From: Sphingobacterium haloxyli | Lineage (GTDB): Bacteria; Bacteroidota; Bacteroidia; Sphingobacteriales; Sphingobacteriaceae | Direction of reading: 5' to 3' | Length of the DNA: 64,000 nt | Assembly: GCF_002980525.1 (NCBI RefSeq) | Contig: NZ_PVBQ01000001.1 | Span: forward strand, 186,001 to 250,000 | Shown: positions 46,808 to 56,388 of the stretch, piece by piece | Numbering within the stretch: the stretch's first letter is position 1 | Layout of the letters: the number at the start of each line of letters is the position of its first letter | Program-made: the position numbers and the translations under genes | The notes under the pieces: generated by a model | Seen by the model: only the letters and a program-made list of their open reading frames with translations | Told to the model about the DNA's origin: nothing | Databases searched by the model: none

Positions 46808-49800
46808 TTAAAACGTTAAATTAATTCCCGTTACAAAACTTTTAATGCGTGGATAAGCCGAGTTGTCTACCCCTCGCGTTAAAATGGCGTCTGTAGCCGA
46901 AACCTCGGGATCATATCCCGAATAATTCGTAAATGTGTGCACATTGTTTAACGTAACATAGAACCTCATTCGTTGAATAAATGCTTTTTTAGAAACTCGG
47001 CCGGGTAACGTATAGCCTAGCGTGATATTGTTGATCCGCAAGAACGATCCGTCCTCCAGATAGTAATCCAATGGATCAGAAATCGCAATATTATTACCGG
47101 AATTCAAGCTCCATATCTGGCGCGCGTCATGTTGATCTGGATTCAATTCGGCTAACCGGTTTAAATCACTTGTTTCCAGCCCGGTATTGGGGTCAATTAG
47201 GGTAAAGCGATTCGCCATGTCGCCCAGCGAGTTCTGATTGGGTAAATACGGCCCCATAAACCGTTGGCTATTCATATTGAAAACTTTGTTACCATAAACA
47301 AAGTTCAAGAAAACACTCAGGTCGAAACCCTTATAGATAAATTCATTGTTGAAGCCCCCAAAAAATTTAGGTTCAGGGTTACCCAGGTCCGTACGGTCTT
47401 CCGGTGACCAGACCGGGTTGCCGTTTGCGTCGGTCTCGCCCATTATTGGCAGATACTTCACGTCACCCGGTTTCACGGAAGAACGATCTTTCCCTTTTAA
47501 AGAAGCTACACCATCTTTTAGTGTATAACCGCCCTCACCGTTTTGTGTAAAATCGTCGGTCGTATACACGCCGTCGTATTTGTATCCATAAAAAGTACTA
47601 ATCGGCCCACCAACCTGTGTATAGAAGTTAATCCTTGATTCATAACTCGTAATCATATAATCATTGCCGGCACTACCAAAAAGACGCCCCACTTTCGACC
47701 GGTTGAAGGTTATATTGAAAGCAGACTTCCACTGAAAGTTGTCATTACGTACGTTTAACGTGTTCAAGGAAAGTTCTACCCCACGGTTCCGTAGCGTGGC
47801 AACATTCTGAAATTGTGTTCTATACCCAGTAGAAGTTGGTATATTTGCCTTTAACAAGAGATTTTTTGATTCATTATTGTAAAAGTCGGCGGTCAAGTTT
47901 ACACGGTTATTCAGCAGTGCTAAGTCCAGGGCAATATTAGTGGTTTGCGTCTTCTCCCAGACCAAATCTGGATTTCCCAACGTTTCGCTCGGTCTGACAC
48001 CAATAACTGTACTGTTGTCCACGGCCACAACGGTTGAGCCATACAATGTAGCATACCGTGTACTTTCAATCCTATCGTTGCCCGTTGTTCCGTAGCCTAC
48101 ACGCAACTTCAGCTGATCGAAAATACCATTGTCTTCCATAAAGCTTTCATTGTGTATATTCCATGCCGCGGACGCCGATGGAAATGCACCCCATTTATTA
48201 CCTTCCCGAAAGGTGGACACGCCATCAGCACGAATGGTAGCGGTTACCAAATAGCGATCATCGTAGTTGTAAATTCCGCGGAAAAAGCCTGAAACTAAGC
48301 CGTATCGACGAGCTTCAGATTCGCCACGTTCCGTCCTTCCGGCCAAGCTGACATCCTTCAATCCAAAATTACTTCCCGGAAATTCAAAGTATTCGTGCTC
48401 TACACCATGACTTTCTTCGTATCGTACTTCATGTCCTGCCATTAAATTGATGTGATGCTTATCTAGATCTTTCATCCACGACAAGGTATTCGTCCATTGC
48501 CATTCATAATTCTCCGCATTTTTCATAGAACCGTACGGCCCTCTGTTGTTCCTGGCGTCTCTGGTTCTTCCGTCATCCCAAAAGTCATTACGTGTCTGTC
48601 CCCACTGATAGGAACCTTGTGTCCGGAAGGTAAAGTCATTCAAAAACTTGGCTGTCAACCCCACGTTAACGTTGGCTAAACGAGAAGCCCTTTCTCTGCT
48701 TCGCGCATCGTTCATAATAATGGGGTTTGCAATATCATATTGTGAATCGATGAGCTGGAGGTCCTCACTGATATCGTTATTCAGCAATTCTTGGTCGCTA
48801 TAGCGAACTCCACCTGTAGCTGGTTGCAGCGCCGACATTTTGAGCATCCCTCCTAAGGAGCCTCCGCCCTGCCTATTGGCATCTTGGAACAACGAATTAA
48901 AATCGACGTTCACACCTTTAAACAATTGGTGATCCACCTTGGCACGCACACTGTTTCGCCGAAAGCCCGACTTCGCCAATATGCCATCTTGATTCGTATT
49001 GTTATACGATAACATCAACCTCGTCTTCTCATTACCTCCCGAAATATTGACATTGTGATTTTGCAGCAAGGCGTTTCCACCGAACACTTCCTCTTGCCAA
49101 TCAATACCGGTACGCGATCCATAATCGTTATGAATGCGGGCATAAGCTCCAGAAGCAAAATCAGGCGCGGAAACATCACCTCCAAACATAGCTGCAAAAT
49201 TGTGTTCTCTACCAGCTAGTGTCTGGAATTCATATTGGTATTTCACATAATCTTCTACGCCCAGGAGGTCAAGCTTTCTGCTCAATTGCTCAAAACTCAG
49301 GTAAGCATTGTAATCAACAGCGGTCCGCCCAGATTTTGCCGATTTTGTGGTAATTAATACAACTCCGTTCGCTCCCCGGGCGCCATATATAGCCGTCGCG
49401 GATGCATCTTTCAAGATATCGATACCTTCGATATCGTTAATATCAATTTTCATCAGTGCATCGTCCATTACAAACCCATCCACAACATACAAAGGTGTTG
49501 TTGATCCAGTAATAGATGTTCCCCCACGCACCATGATATTAACATCCGCCCCGGGAGCTCCACTTTGCGTTACGACATTTACACCCGCAACTTTACCGGT
49601 GAGCGCTTGCGCCGCCGTCGTGACAGGGACCTGACGAATGTCTTCTCCTTTAACTGAACCGACAGCACCAGTTAAATCTCTTTTTCGGGCTGTCCCGTAC
49701 CCAATTACGACCACTTCATCCAAATCATTGTTAGCAGCCATCAATAGGATAGTCACTGGATTCTGGTTAGTTACGGTCACGTCTTCTGGCGTATATCCTA

Positions 49801-50062
49801 CATAGGTAATCTCTAAGACATCGCCTACCTCAGCAGCAAGCGAAAAAGTTCCATTTTCTTCCGTCAGTGTGCTCGCTGTCTTACCTTTGACTTGCACACT
49901 GGCGCCACTTATAGCTTCGTTATTTGCGTCAGTCACTCTCCCCGACAAGGAAAAATCTTGAGCCTGTAACATGAGTATCCCCATCAAAAAAAGCAGTAGA
50001 GTCAACAACCCGCTGTGGTTAATTTTTCGCATTACGCTGCGTTTCATCTTCATTGTTGCCAT
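46808..50062 (-). CDS. SusC/RagA-like TonB-linked outer-membrane transporter
   Basis: 1084 residues from 50062; other in-frame ATGs at 50053, 50047 and 50032 make the true start uncertain by up to 10 residues. Signal peptide ends near LMLQAQ. A CarboxypepD_reg-like domain (about 38-115) is followed by the box LDEVVVIGYGTARKRD and a plug with PLYVVDGFVMDD and DILKDASATAIYGARGANGV. The barrel ends in KSFVTGINLTF. It follows PL1 by 46 nt without a terminator and is followed 11 nt on by SusD. It should import lyase products. Confidence 0.96.
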   Translation of the reverse strand: MATMKMKRSVMRKINHSGLLTLLLFLMGILMLQAQDFSLSGRVTDANNEAISGASVQVKGKTASTLTEENGTFSLAAEVGDVLEITYVGYTPEDVTVTNQNPVTILLMAANNDLDEVVVIGYGTARKRDLTGAVGSVKGEDIRQVPVTTAAQALTGKVAGVNVVTQSGAPGADVNIMVRGGTSITGSTTPLYVVDGFVMDDALMKIDINDIEGIDILKDASATAIYGARGANGVVLITTKSAKSGRTAVDYNAYLSFEQLSRKLDLLGVEDYVKYQYEFQTLAGREHNFAAMFGGDVSAPDFASGAYARIHNDYGSRTGIDWQEEVFGGNALLQNHNVNISGGNEKTRLMLSYNNTNQDGILAKSGFRRNSVRAKVDHQLFKGVNVDFNSLFQDANRQGGGSLGGMLKMSALQPATGGVRYSDQELLNNDISEDLQLIDSQYDIANPIIMNDARSRERASRLANVNVGLTAKFLNDFTFRTQGSYQWGQTRNDFWDDGRTRDARNNRGPYGSMKNAENYEWQWTNTLSWMKDLDKHHINLMAGHEVRYEESHGVEHEYFEFPGSNFGLKDVSLAGRTERGESEARRYGLVSGFFRGIYNYDDRYLVTATIRADGVSTFREGNKWGAFPSASAAWNIHNESFMEDNGIFDQLKLRVGYGTTGNDRIESTRYATLYGSTVVAVDNSTVIGVRPSETLGNPDLVWEKTQTTNIALDLALLNNRVNLTADFYNNESKNLLLKANIPTSTGYRTQFQNVATLRNRGVELSLNTLNVRNDNFQWKSAFNITFNRSKVGRLFGSAGNDYMITSYESRINFYTQVGGPISTFYGYKYDGVYTTDDFTQNGEGGYTLKDGVASLKGKDRSSVKPGDVKYLPIMGETDANGNPVWSPEDRTDLGNPEPKFFGGFNNEFIYKGFDLSVFLNFVYGNKVFNMNSQRFMGPYLPNQNSLGDMANRFTLIDPNTGLETSDLNRLAELNPDQHDARQIWSLNSGNNIAISDPLDYYLEDGSFLRINNITLGYTLPGRVSKKAFIQRMRFYVTLNNVHTFTNYSGYDPEVSATDAILTRGVDNSAYPRIKSFVTGINLTF

Positions 50063-50108
50063 ATAATTAGAATTAGCATATCGTTTATCACTCTTGGTTT
50101 AGTTTATC

Positions 50109-51521
50109 TTATAATTTCCTTTCATCTTCTACCAAGCTATTGATATAAACTTCGATGTTTAAGTACCCCCGCTTTTTCTTACTTTTCGCTAGGGCGTCGG
50201 CGGCATCGTGCTTATTAAGGCCATGAGCATCTTCCCATGCATCTGGAATTCCGTCTCCATCACTGTCCGCCGGCGCTTCTCCTCCCTGGACCTCGCCCAC
50301 ACCGCCATTGGCTAAGGGAACGTCCGCCTCCGTATACACATACACCGCCTCGGTCCCCAATGAACTCACCTCCCCAACGAGCAATTCGTCCAATTCGTCA
50401 CGCTTCGGATAATTTGCGCCTACGTGCTGGACGACCCAATCAAAGGCTTTTCTTGTGCCCATTGCGGAAGGTGTATAAGGATAATCGTAAGGTCGGGATT
50501 GAAAATTTGTCATTTCCACGCCGGGATAACCAGTTAGATTTGGTGGAACCGCACTTCCGTTGAGTACACCGTCTTTATCGTCGTCCCAAAAATTGCCTGA
50601 CGCATATAGACTAAAAGTAGGTGTACCTCTGGAAAAAGGCGTGTTTTTCGCCGGCGTGTGTGGTCCGGCAATAAAGTAGTTATTAACGATGTTTACCTCA
50701 GAGATGCCCGCAGATCCCCCCATGATATATCCATCTCCAGAAACCGTGTGACCATACGTATTACCTTCGTTTCCGAAATTGTACACGACATTATTCACGA
50801 ATTCATTGATTCCTTTTACTTTAGGATTACGCGTTTTATTGCTAACATACAAATTCCGGATGATACTGAGTGGGCCGCCAGGCTCCATAAGGCCCCCTGC
50901 AGAATGGTTATGACGATGAACACCTTGGGCAATGATGCTATTTTGTATTGTAATATTGTTAATTTCGCTACCATTTATAGAAAATACTTCATCGATACCC
51001 CAAGCCACAGACAGATGATCAAAAATCATCGAATCGCCGTGCGCTATGGTCACCGCATCTTCATTCCGTCCTGCTCCTGCGTTCACGCCACATCGAATAC
51101 GCATGTAACGAGCGATGGTATTATTTGAATCACTGAATGAAAAGCCCCGTCCATAAAACACGACACCATCTCCAGGCGCCGTCTGACCGGCGATCGTCGT
51201 GTTAGCCGGCACCGCTATACGCGATTGCAGGTTGATGATCCCACCGACAGCAAACACGACAAAACGGCCCGGACGGCTCACGGCGTCGCGAAAAGATCCT
51301 GGCCCACTGTCGTTCAAATTGGTAACTACATATATCTCTGGAGATTCATGCCCCCGTGCACCCACAGCATAACGTCCAAAACCTTCCGCTCCGGGGAACG
51401 CTAAGATTGGACCATCTTCGACCGGGTTTAAATGTTCGCGTATTTTTTCGCAGGATGATCCGAGTATTGCCAATCCTAATAGCATCATACCGGTTAATTT
51501 GTTGAATACCGTCTTTTTCAT
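50109..51521 (-). CDS. PL1 family pectate lyase-like lipoprotein
   Basis: 470 residues with a lipobox at ILGSSC, so probably a surface enzyme. The right-handed beta-helix begins with AFPGAEGFGRYAVGARG and VVTNLNDSGPGSFRDAVSRPG, the standard entry of this PL1 branch. Further blocks are TTIAGQTAPGDGVVFYG, FDHLSVAWGIDEVFSIN (calcium/substrate Asp region), and RNLYVSNKTRNPKVKG (conserved RxxxxK-type residues). A C-terminal loop ADSDGDGIPDAWEDAHGL is a thrombospondin type 3-like calcium motif. It is first of the SusC/SusD/GH105 operon, read from a class 2 promoter. It should cleave galacturonan at the cell surface. Confidence 0.9.
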   Translation of the reverse strand: MKKTVFNKLTGMMLLGLAILGSSCEKIREHLNPVEDGPILAFPGAEGFGRYAVGARGHESPEIYVVTNLNDSGPGSFRDAVSRPGRFVVFAVGGIINLQSRIAVPANTTIAGQTAPGDGVVFYGRGFSFSDSNNTIARYMRIRCGVNAGAGRNEDAVTIAHGDSMIFDHLSVAWGIDEVFSINGSEINNITIQNSIIAQGVHRHNHSAGGLMEPGGPLSIIRNLYVSNKTRNPKVKGINEFVNNVVYNFGNEGNTYGHTVSGDGYIMGGSAGISEVNIVNNYFIAGPHTPAKNTPFSRGTPTFSLYASGNFWDDDKDGVLNGSAVPPNLTGYPGVEMTNFQSRPYDYPYTPSAMGTRKAFDWVVQHVGANYPKRDELDELLVGEVSSLGTEAVYVYTEADVPLANGGVGEVQGGEAPADSDGDGIPDAWEDAHGLNKHDAADALAKSKKKRGYLNIEVYINSLVEDERKL

Positions 51522-51822
51522 ATTGATTTAAATTAGTTAACTTTTTATAGTCGACGCTATAAGTAACGACACCCCTTAAGATTCAATGTTTATAGTTTAT
51601 ACTTGGTGTGTCATCGTCCCATAGTTGCCTTGTATCGACATATATGTTACTTCTCATCATCAAATGTAGGGCAAGTCCCTCTTTTTCATTTTTAAAAATT
51701 GACAAAATTCATCTAATAATTGACATACCCACGTAACGGACGTTTTAGGCGGGTTACGGGGCAAGACAAGACGATATTGTACGACAAATGTCTTGTATCA
51801 TAAAATAAGGAATGCTATTTTG
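51522..51822. other. 301-bp gap between the regulator and the PL1 operon
   Basis: It holds the class 2 promoter of the PL1 operon (51661-51729) and about 140 nt of leader without a gene. Near the regulator stop (51730-51822) I see no strong terminator hairpin. Confidence 0.6.
51661..51729 (-). promoter_or_regulatory. Class 2 promoter and operator of the PL1 operon
   Basis: CAAATGTA (51661-51668; TACATTTG on the gene strand) is a perfect -7 element. From 51694 the element carries AATTGACA twice (51697-51704 and 51718-51725), a perfect 8-bp direct repeat at 21-bp spacing, two helical turns apart. The layout is the same as at 42515-42583. Confidence 0.65.
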
Positions 51823-54800
51823 TTATGGTTTGTTGCTTTTTTTTAAGTAATCCGATGGAGAGATTTCATACATTTCCTTAAAACACGTACTGAAATATCC
51901 GGAACTGTTGAATCCCACTTTGTAAGCTACTTCTGTTATGGTAAGTTCGCCCGTATCCAACAGCTGCTTTGCTCGTTTCAATCTAATATCTCTAATGAAT
52001 TCAACCGGAGACATATTCGTTAAACTTTTTAACTTTTTGTAGAATGTAGTTCTTCCCATTGCCATCGCGTTCACCGCTGTGTCAATATTGAAGGATGTGT
52101 CTGACATCCCGTTCTCGATAATTTGGATAACTTCTATTAGGAATGCCTCGTCTTTGGAAGTAATAACCACTTCACTAGGTTCTAGTTTCAATACAGTTGG
52201 TTTCGCTAGCATATCGGCAACTATCTTCTGTCGACTCTTCATAAGGTTACGCAACAAATACCTAACGTAATCGATATGGAACGGCTTGGTTATATAAAAA
52301 TCAGCCCCGTACGAGAGCCCTTTGATCTGATCTTCTATAGTTGACTTAGCCGTCAATAAAATAATAGGGATATGGCTCGTAGACGCGTCGCTCTTTAGCT
52401 TTTCCAGCATTTCGATGCCACTGACCTCTGGCATCATAACGTCGGAAATAACTACGTCTGGCATCACGTCGACAGCCATCTTATATCCTTCCTTACCATT
52501 GCTCGCCTCATATATATGATATACAGTTCGAAATTCGTTGGCAATAAAGCGCCGTAATTCCGGATTGTCTTCTACCAAAAGTAATTTTGGCAGGTCTTTG
52601 TCTGTAAACATAGTAGTATCCAAGCTTTCCGATGCACTGTTCGGATATACCTCGTCTTCGCAAAGTGCTACAGGTTCCTTTTTCAAATCGGCAGGATCAA
52701 AATGAGCCTTGCCATCCGGTAGCGCAATCGTAAAAGTCATACCGATCTGTCGATTTTTTTCCGCACGCAACGTTCCTTTATGCAGCTCTACGATATCTTT
52801 TGACAGGGCGAGACCAATTCCAGTCCCCTTAAACGCTTTATGCTGCCGATCGCCTCCTTCGTAATACAGCTCGAAAATGGCATCAAGCTGATCCTCCGCA
52901 ACCCCTTCACCCTCGTCCACAACTTGTATATAGAGGTATCCTCTGTTTTTTTCAATACGAATAGTAATATCGCTATCCTTCGGCGAAAACTTGACAGCAT
53001 TAGAGATAATATTGAAAAACACGATATCCATCTTATCTTTATCACACCAAGCGTATACTTCCGGCGCTGAGGGGATCACCTTTATGTTCACATTTTTATC
53101 CTCCACAAGATCCTCAAAGTTGTCTAGTAATTGACAAATGAAAGCCACAAGCTCTACTTTTTCTATATGGAGCTCGGCTTTTCGGGCTTGTATTTTACGA
53201 AAGTCCAGTAACTGGTTGACGAACCTGACCATTCGATTCGTATTCTTATTGGCTACATCCAAATATTTAGCGCCCTTTTCTGATAATGTTTCGGTTTGTT
53301 TTAACTTGAGCAGCGGATTAACGAGAAGCGTTAACGGTGTTCGCAGTTCGTGGGAAATGTTCGTAAAGAACTGCATTTTCAGTTCCGTCATTTTCTTCTC
53401 AACGGTTATCTTGTGCTTCAACTTGATCATGGTGAAAACAATCCTTCGGGCTATCTCCAATGCACAGATAGCCAAAATAATATAACAAAGAATTGCCCAA
53501 TTGCTTAGCCACCACGGTTTTTTCACGATGATACTTATACTTTTCTCTGGCACATTCTCGAAATGCCCACTATTTACCGTTTTGACCCGAAACGTGTAAC
53601 GCCCAGGAGGTATTTTGGTATAAGTTGCTTGCTTTTGGTTCTTTACATTATGCCATTCTTTGTCATACCCTTCCAATATATAGGCATAAGAAATATCGTC
53701 AGGGAACCTGTAGTCTAACACCGTGTACGCTATAGTGATGACATCCTCATCATGACTCAATACAATTTCATCCGCGTAGTTTACGGATGTCTTAAGCGGC
53801 GATTTCGGGTCCGTAATATCAATATCTTTATTATAGATTTGCATCTCCGTGAAGACCATGTTTCCAGGAAACTTTTCATTCACAATCTTGTCTGGATAAA
53901 AAGAAATATAGCCATCCATACATCCGAAAAAAATCTCGCCATTTGGCAATTGAAGACAGGCTGCCTCGGAGAAATCAGTTCTTGGCAAACCGTTGTATGT
54001 ACTATAATTCCTAAATTCCTGTGTTTTCACATCCAACATAGCAATACCGTTCTCCGTGGTCATCCAGAGATTACCGTTACTTTCCTCCGTGATGCTCAAT
54101 ATGATATCATTGGGTAGACCTTGCTCCTTGGTAAACGCCATAAATTTAAGATTTGTATCAAACTGGCCAGCCTTATTCATCACTTTATTCAGCCCTCCGC
54201 CAAACGTACCAATCCATACTTCCTGGCTTTTCGATCGAAAAAGGTACATAATATCATTATTTCCGAGACTATGTTTATCACCGGCGACTTTTACAGTGGG
54301 GATAAATTTCATATTATCGGGACTTTCATCAGGATCAAAACGAAGAAGTCCATCAGTCGTTCCTAGCCATATTCGGTTATCCGGCCCTTGGATACTGTGC
54401 CGTATGACATTAAATGTCCGCTTTGGATAGTTTTTAAAAGAATTATACACGTTTTTAAACCGGACTTCTCCGCTTTCCTCAACGAGCAGGTTCAATCCTT
54501 TCTGGAACGTGCCGATCCACAATCGGCCCTTATGATCCTCCGTAATACTATAAATTTGATTACTGCTCAAGCTTGCGATATCGTTTGGATCGTTCTCATA
54601 CCGTGTTGCGTGATACTTTGTTCGCTGTTCGTTTTCAGGCATCAGTTTTACCAACCCATAGCCTTTCGTTCCAATCCAAATATTCTTGTTCCGATCTTCC
54701 GTTATGCAGTAAATACTTCCCGGAATTTGGTCGTTTTCCAGCCGCTTTAGATTGCCGTTCTTATGGAAATAAATGTCCCCATGTTTATTGGTTAACCAGA

Positions 54801-56211
54801 CCTTTCCATCAGAATCTCGAAGCAAAGCTCTGATTTCATTGTCAAATCGCCCCGGGGCGGTATCGACGAGCCGTCCGTGTTTAAAATTATCAGAAAAAAA
54901 AGTGGCTTTATGTACACCACCGTTTCTTGTACAAAACCACAAAACACCTTTTTTATCAGAGTACGCAGCAACAAGATTATTGGAAAATAAACGATTCTTA
55001 TCTTCCGGATTGTTATAGAAATAAGACAAGTCGTTTTTGCCCTTGTCGTAATAGCCAAATCCGCCCCACTTCATACAAACCCACACGACGTTGTTAACGT
55101 CCTCAAAAACCTTAAAACTGCCGTCGTTTTCGAAAGTCCCTCTGGGCATAAAGGGTAAATTATGATCTTTTTTATGTACAAAAGGGCGAAATATATTGCT
55201 TGTGGGTTCATATAAAACTACACCGTCCCTTTCAGGTTCTAACCATATGTTTCCGCTTCGATCTTCATACATTGACAAATAGGTTGCATGACCGTTCGTA
55301 TATTGCTGATAGCTTGCATTCCGATAATCGTAAATGGTTAATCCTTGATTCTCCGCAGTTAAATAAAGTTTACCTGTTTTGGAAATCAGCATATCTAAGA
55401 TTCGACCTTTCAGTATGCTCTTTTGCGAAAAGGCTTTGGTTGCAGGCTCGTATTGCAAAACTATACCCTCTGAGGTTGCAAAAAACACGCTACCCTCTTT
55501 ATCAGCCGTCGCTTTGGTGAAGTTCAGCATGGCTCCATAGGATGGAATGGCAGAAGTCAAATGAGGAACGTAGGTATTGTTTTCTTTGATCAAACATCGT
55601 AAGCCGCCTGTTGTGCCGAACCAAATCCGATGCCCGTTGTCTTCAAAAATGAAATTGACATTATCTTCCAAATAAGGGCTTTCTGTTCCGTAGTTTACAA
55701 CATGAGGGGCTCCGTTGTCCGATTCTGAAACGCATATGACGCCATTTTCCTCCGTGGTTAGCCAAACATCTCCATTGGCCGTAGGAATGATTTTCGCGAC
55801 GAACAGATGTTCCAGACTTTCTCCTTTATCCGTTGTAATTATCGGCAAGAATTCTTCTTTTCGTTTGTCAAATCGATAAACTTTCTTGTCGAAAGTCCTG
55901 ATCCATAGATACTCCCTTTTACCTTCAACGATATCTCTTATTTTATTGTTTTTCAATGTTGAACGATCCCCTGGCTGCGATTTATAAACAACAAAATCAT
56001 TCCCATCATACCTGTTCAGTCCATCCCAGGTGCCAAACCATATAAAACCTTCGGCATCTTCAATGATACACGCGACACCATTGTGAGATAAGCCGCTTTC
56101 TGTGGAATACGTCTTGAATCTGGGTTCCCGTGGTTGTGTCAATCCATGAAACACGTTGATTAATAAAATCAACATCATCACGCCTATAACTTTATTGTTT
56201 TTTTTACTCAT
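51823..56211 (-). CDS. Hybrid two-component system regulator (HTCS)
   Basis: 1462 residues joining all parts of a two-component system. N-terminal signal/membrane segment (about 8-25). Two-component regulator propeller repeats (about 30-790), with many GxIWFGTxxGLxRY-like blades such as GFIWFGTWDGLNRYDG. A Y_Y_Y domain (about 835-895) carries YAYILEGYDKEWHN. One membrane helix at about 903-925. HisKA with FFTNISHELRTPLTLL, phospho-His at residue 954. HATPase with NIISNAVKFSPK and GTGIGLALSKDIV. Receiver domain with phospho-Asp 1257 in VVISDVMMPEVSG. C-terminal AraC-type HTH ending in FNSSGYFSTCFKEMYEISP. It should sense a pectic oligosaccharide in the periplasm and activate the locus. Its own promoter carries the class 1 operator. 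Confidence 0.97.
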   Translation of the reverse strand: MSKKNNKVIGVMMLILLINVFHGLTQPREPRFKTYSTESGLSHNGVACIIEDAEGFIWFGTWDGLNRYDGNDFVVYKSQPGDRSTLKNNKIRDIVEGKREYLWIRTFDKKVYRFDKRKEEFLPIITTDKGESLEHLFVAKIIPTANGDVWLTTEENGVICVSESDNGAPHVVNYGTESPYLEDNVNFIFEDNGHRIWFGTTGGLRCLIKENNTYVPHLTSAIPSYGAMLNFTKATADKEGSVFFATSEGIVLQYEPATKAFSQKSILKGRILDMLISKTGKLYLTAENQGLTIYDYRNASYQQYTNGHATYLSMYEDRSGNIWLEPERDGVVLYEPTSNIFRPFVHKKDHNLPFMPRGTFENDGSFKVFEDVNNVVWVCMKWGGFGYYDKGKNDLSYFYNNPEDKNRLFSNNLVAAYSDKKGVLWFCTRNGGVHKATFFSDNFKHGRLVDTAPGRFDNEIRALLRDSDGKVWLTNKHGDIYFHKNGNLKRLENDQIPGSIYCITEDRNKNIWIGTKGYGLVKLMPENEQRTKYHATRYENDPNDIASLSSNQIYSITEDHKGRLWIGTFQKGLNLLVEESGEVRFKNVYNSFKNYPKRTFNVIRHSIQGPDNRIWLGTTDGLLRFDPDESPDNMKFIPTVKVAGDKHSLGNNDIMYLFRSKSQEVWIGTFGGGLNKVMNKAGQFDTNLKFMAFTKEQGLPNDIILSITEESNGNLWMTTENGIAMLDVKTQEFRNYSTYNGLPRTDFSEAACLQLPNGEIFFGCMDGYISFYPDKIVNEKFPGNMVFTEMQIYNKDIDITDPKSPLKTSVNYADEIVLSHDEDVITIAYTVLDYRFPDDISYAYILEGYDKEWHNVKNQKQATYTKIPPGRYTFRVKTVNSGHFENVPEKSISIIVKKPWWLSNWAILCYIILAICALEIARRIVFTMIKLKHKITVEKKMTELKMQFFTNISHELRTPLTLLVNPLLKLKQTETLSEKGAKYLDVANKNTNRMVRFVNQLLDFRKIQARKAELHIEKVELVAFICQLLDNFEDLVEDKNVNIKVIPSAPEVYAWCDKDKMDIVFFNIISNAVKFSPKDSDITIRIEKNRGYLYIQVVDEGEGVAEDQLDAIFELYYEGGDRQHKAFKGTGIGLALSKDIVELHKGTLRAEKNRQIGMTFTIALPDGKAHFDPADLKKEPVALCEDEVYPNSASESLDTTMFTDKDLPKLLLVEDNPELRRFIANEFRTVYHIYEASNGKEGYKMAVDVMPDVVISDVMMPEVSGIEMLEKLKSDASTSHIPIILLTAKSTIEDQIKGLSYGADFYITKPFHIDYVRYLLRNLMKSRQKIVADMLAKPTVLKLEPSEVVITSKDEAFLIEVIQIIENGMSDTSFNIDTAVNAMAMGRTTFYKKLKSLTNMSPVEFIRDIRLKRAKQLLDTGELTITEVAYKVGFNSSGYFSTCFKEMYEISPSDYLKKSNKP

Positions 56212-56274
56212 TTATATTGGTCTATGGCGTCACAAACGCTTTCTCTCATATAATCACATTTGGTTTACGACTTT

Positions 56275-56320
56275 TAAATATAAACCATTCCCCGAAGGGA
56301 TGCATCATGGAGTGTCCTGT
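56275..56320 (-). promoter_or_regulatory. Class 1 promoter and operator of the HTCS gene
   Basis: TAAATATA (56275-56282; TATATTTA on the gene strand, one mismatch) is exactly 20 bp from box 1 CAT at 56303-56305. Boxes TGCATCATGG (56301-56310) and AGTGTCCTGT (56311-56320) are weaker matches than elsewhere. The HTCS ATG is 64 nt downstream of the -7. The site implies autoregulation. Confidence 0.55.
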
Positions 56321-56330
56321 TCTGCGTCAT

Positions 56331-56365
56331 AAAAAAACGGGCTGTTCTCTAGAGAACAGCCCGTT
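56331..56365 (-). terminator. Rho-independent terminator after the GH105 gene
   Basis: A perfect palindrome, ACGGGCTGTTCTCT (56337-56350) and AGAGAACAGCCCGT (56351-56364), is followed on the minus strand by seven T residues (56331-56337). It lies 24 nt past the GH105 stop and just before the HTCS promoter. Confidence 0.9.
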
Positions 56366-56388
56366 AAACGTAAAACAACGTAAACTTT

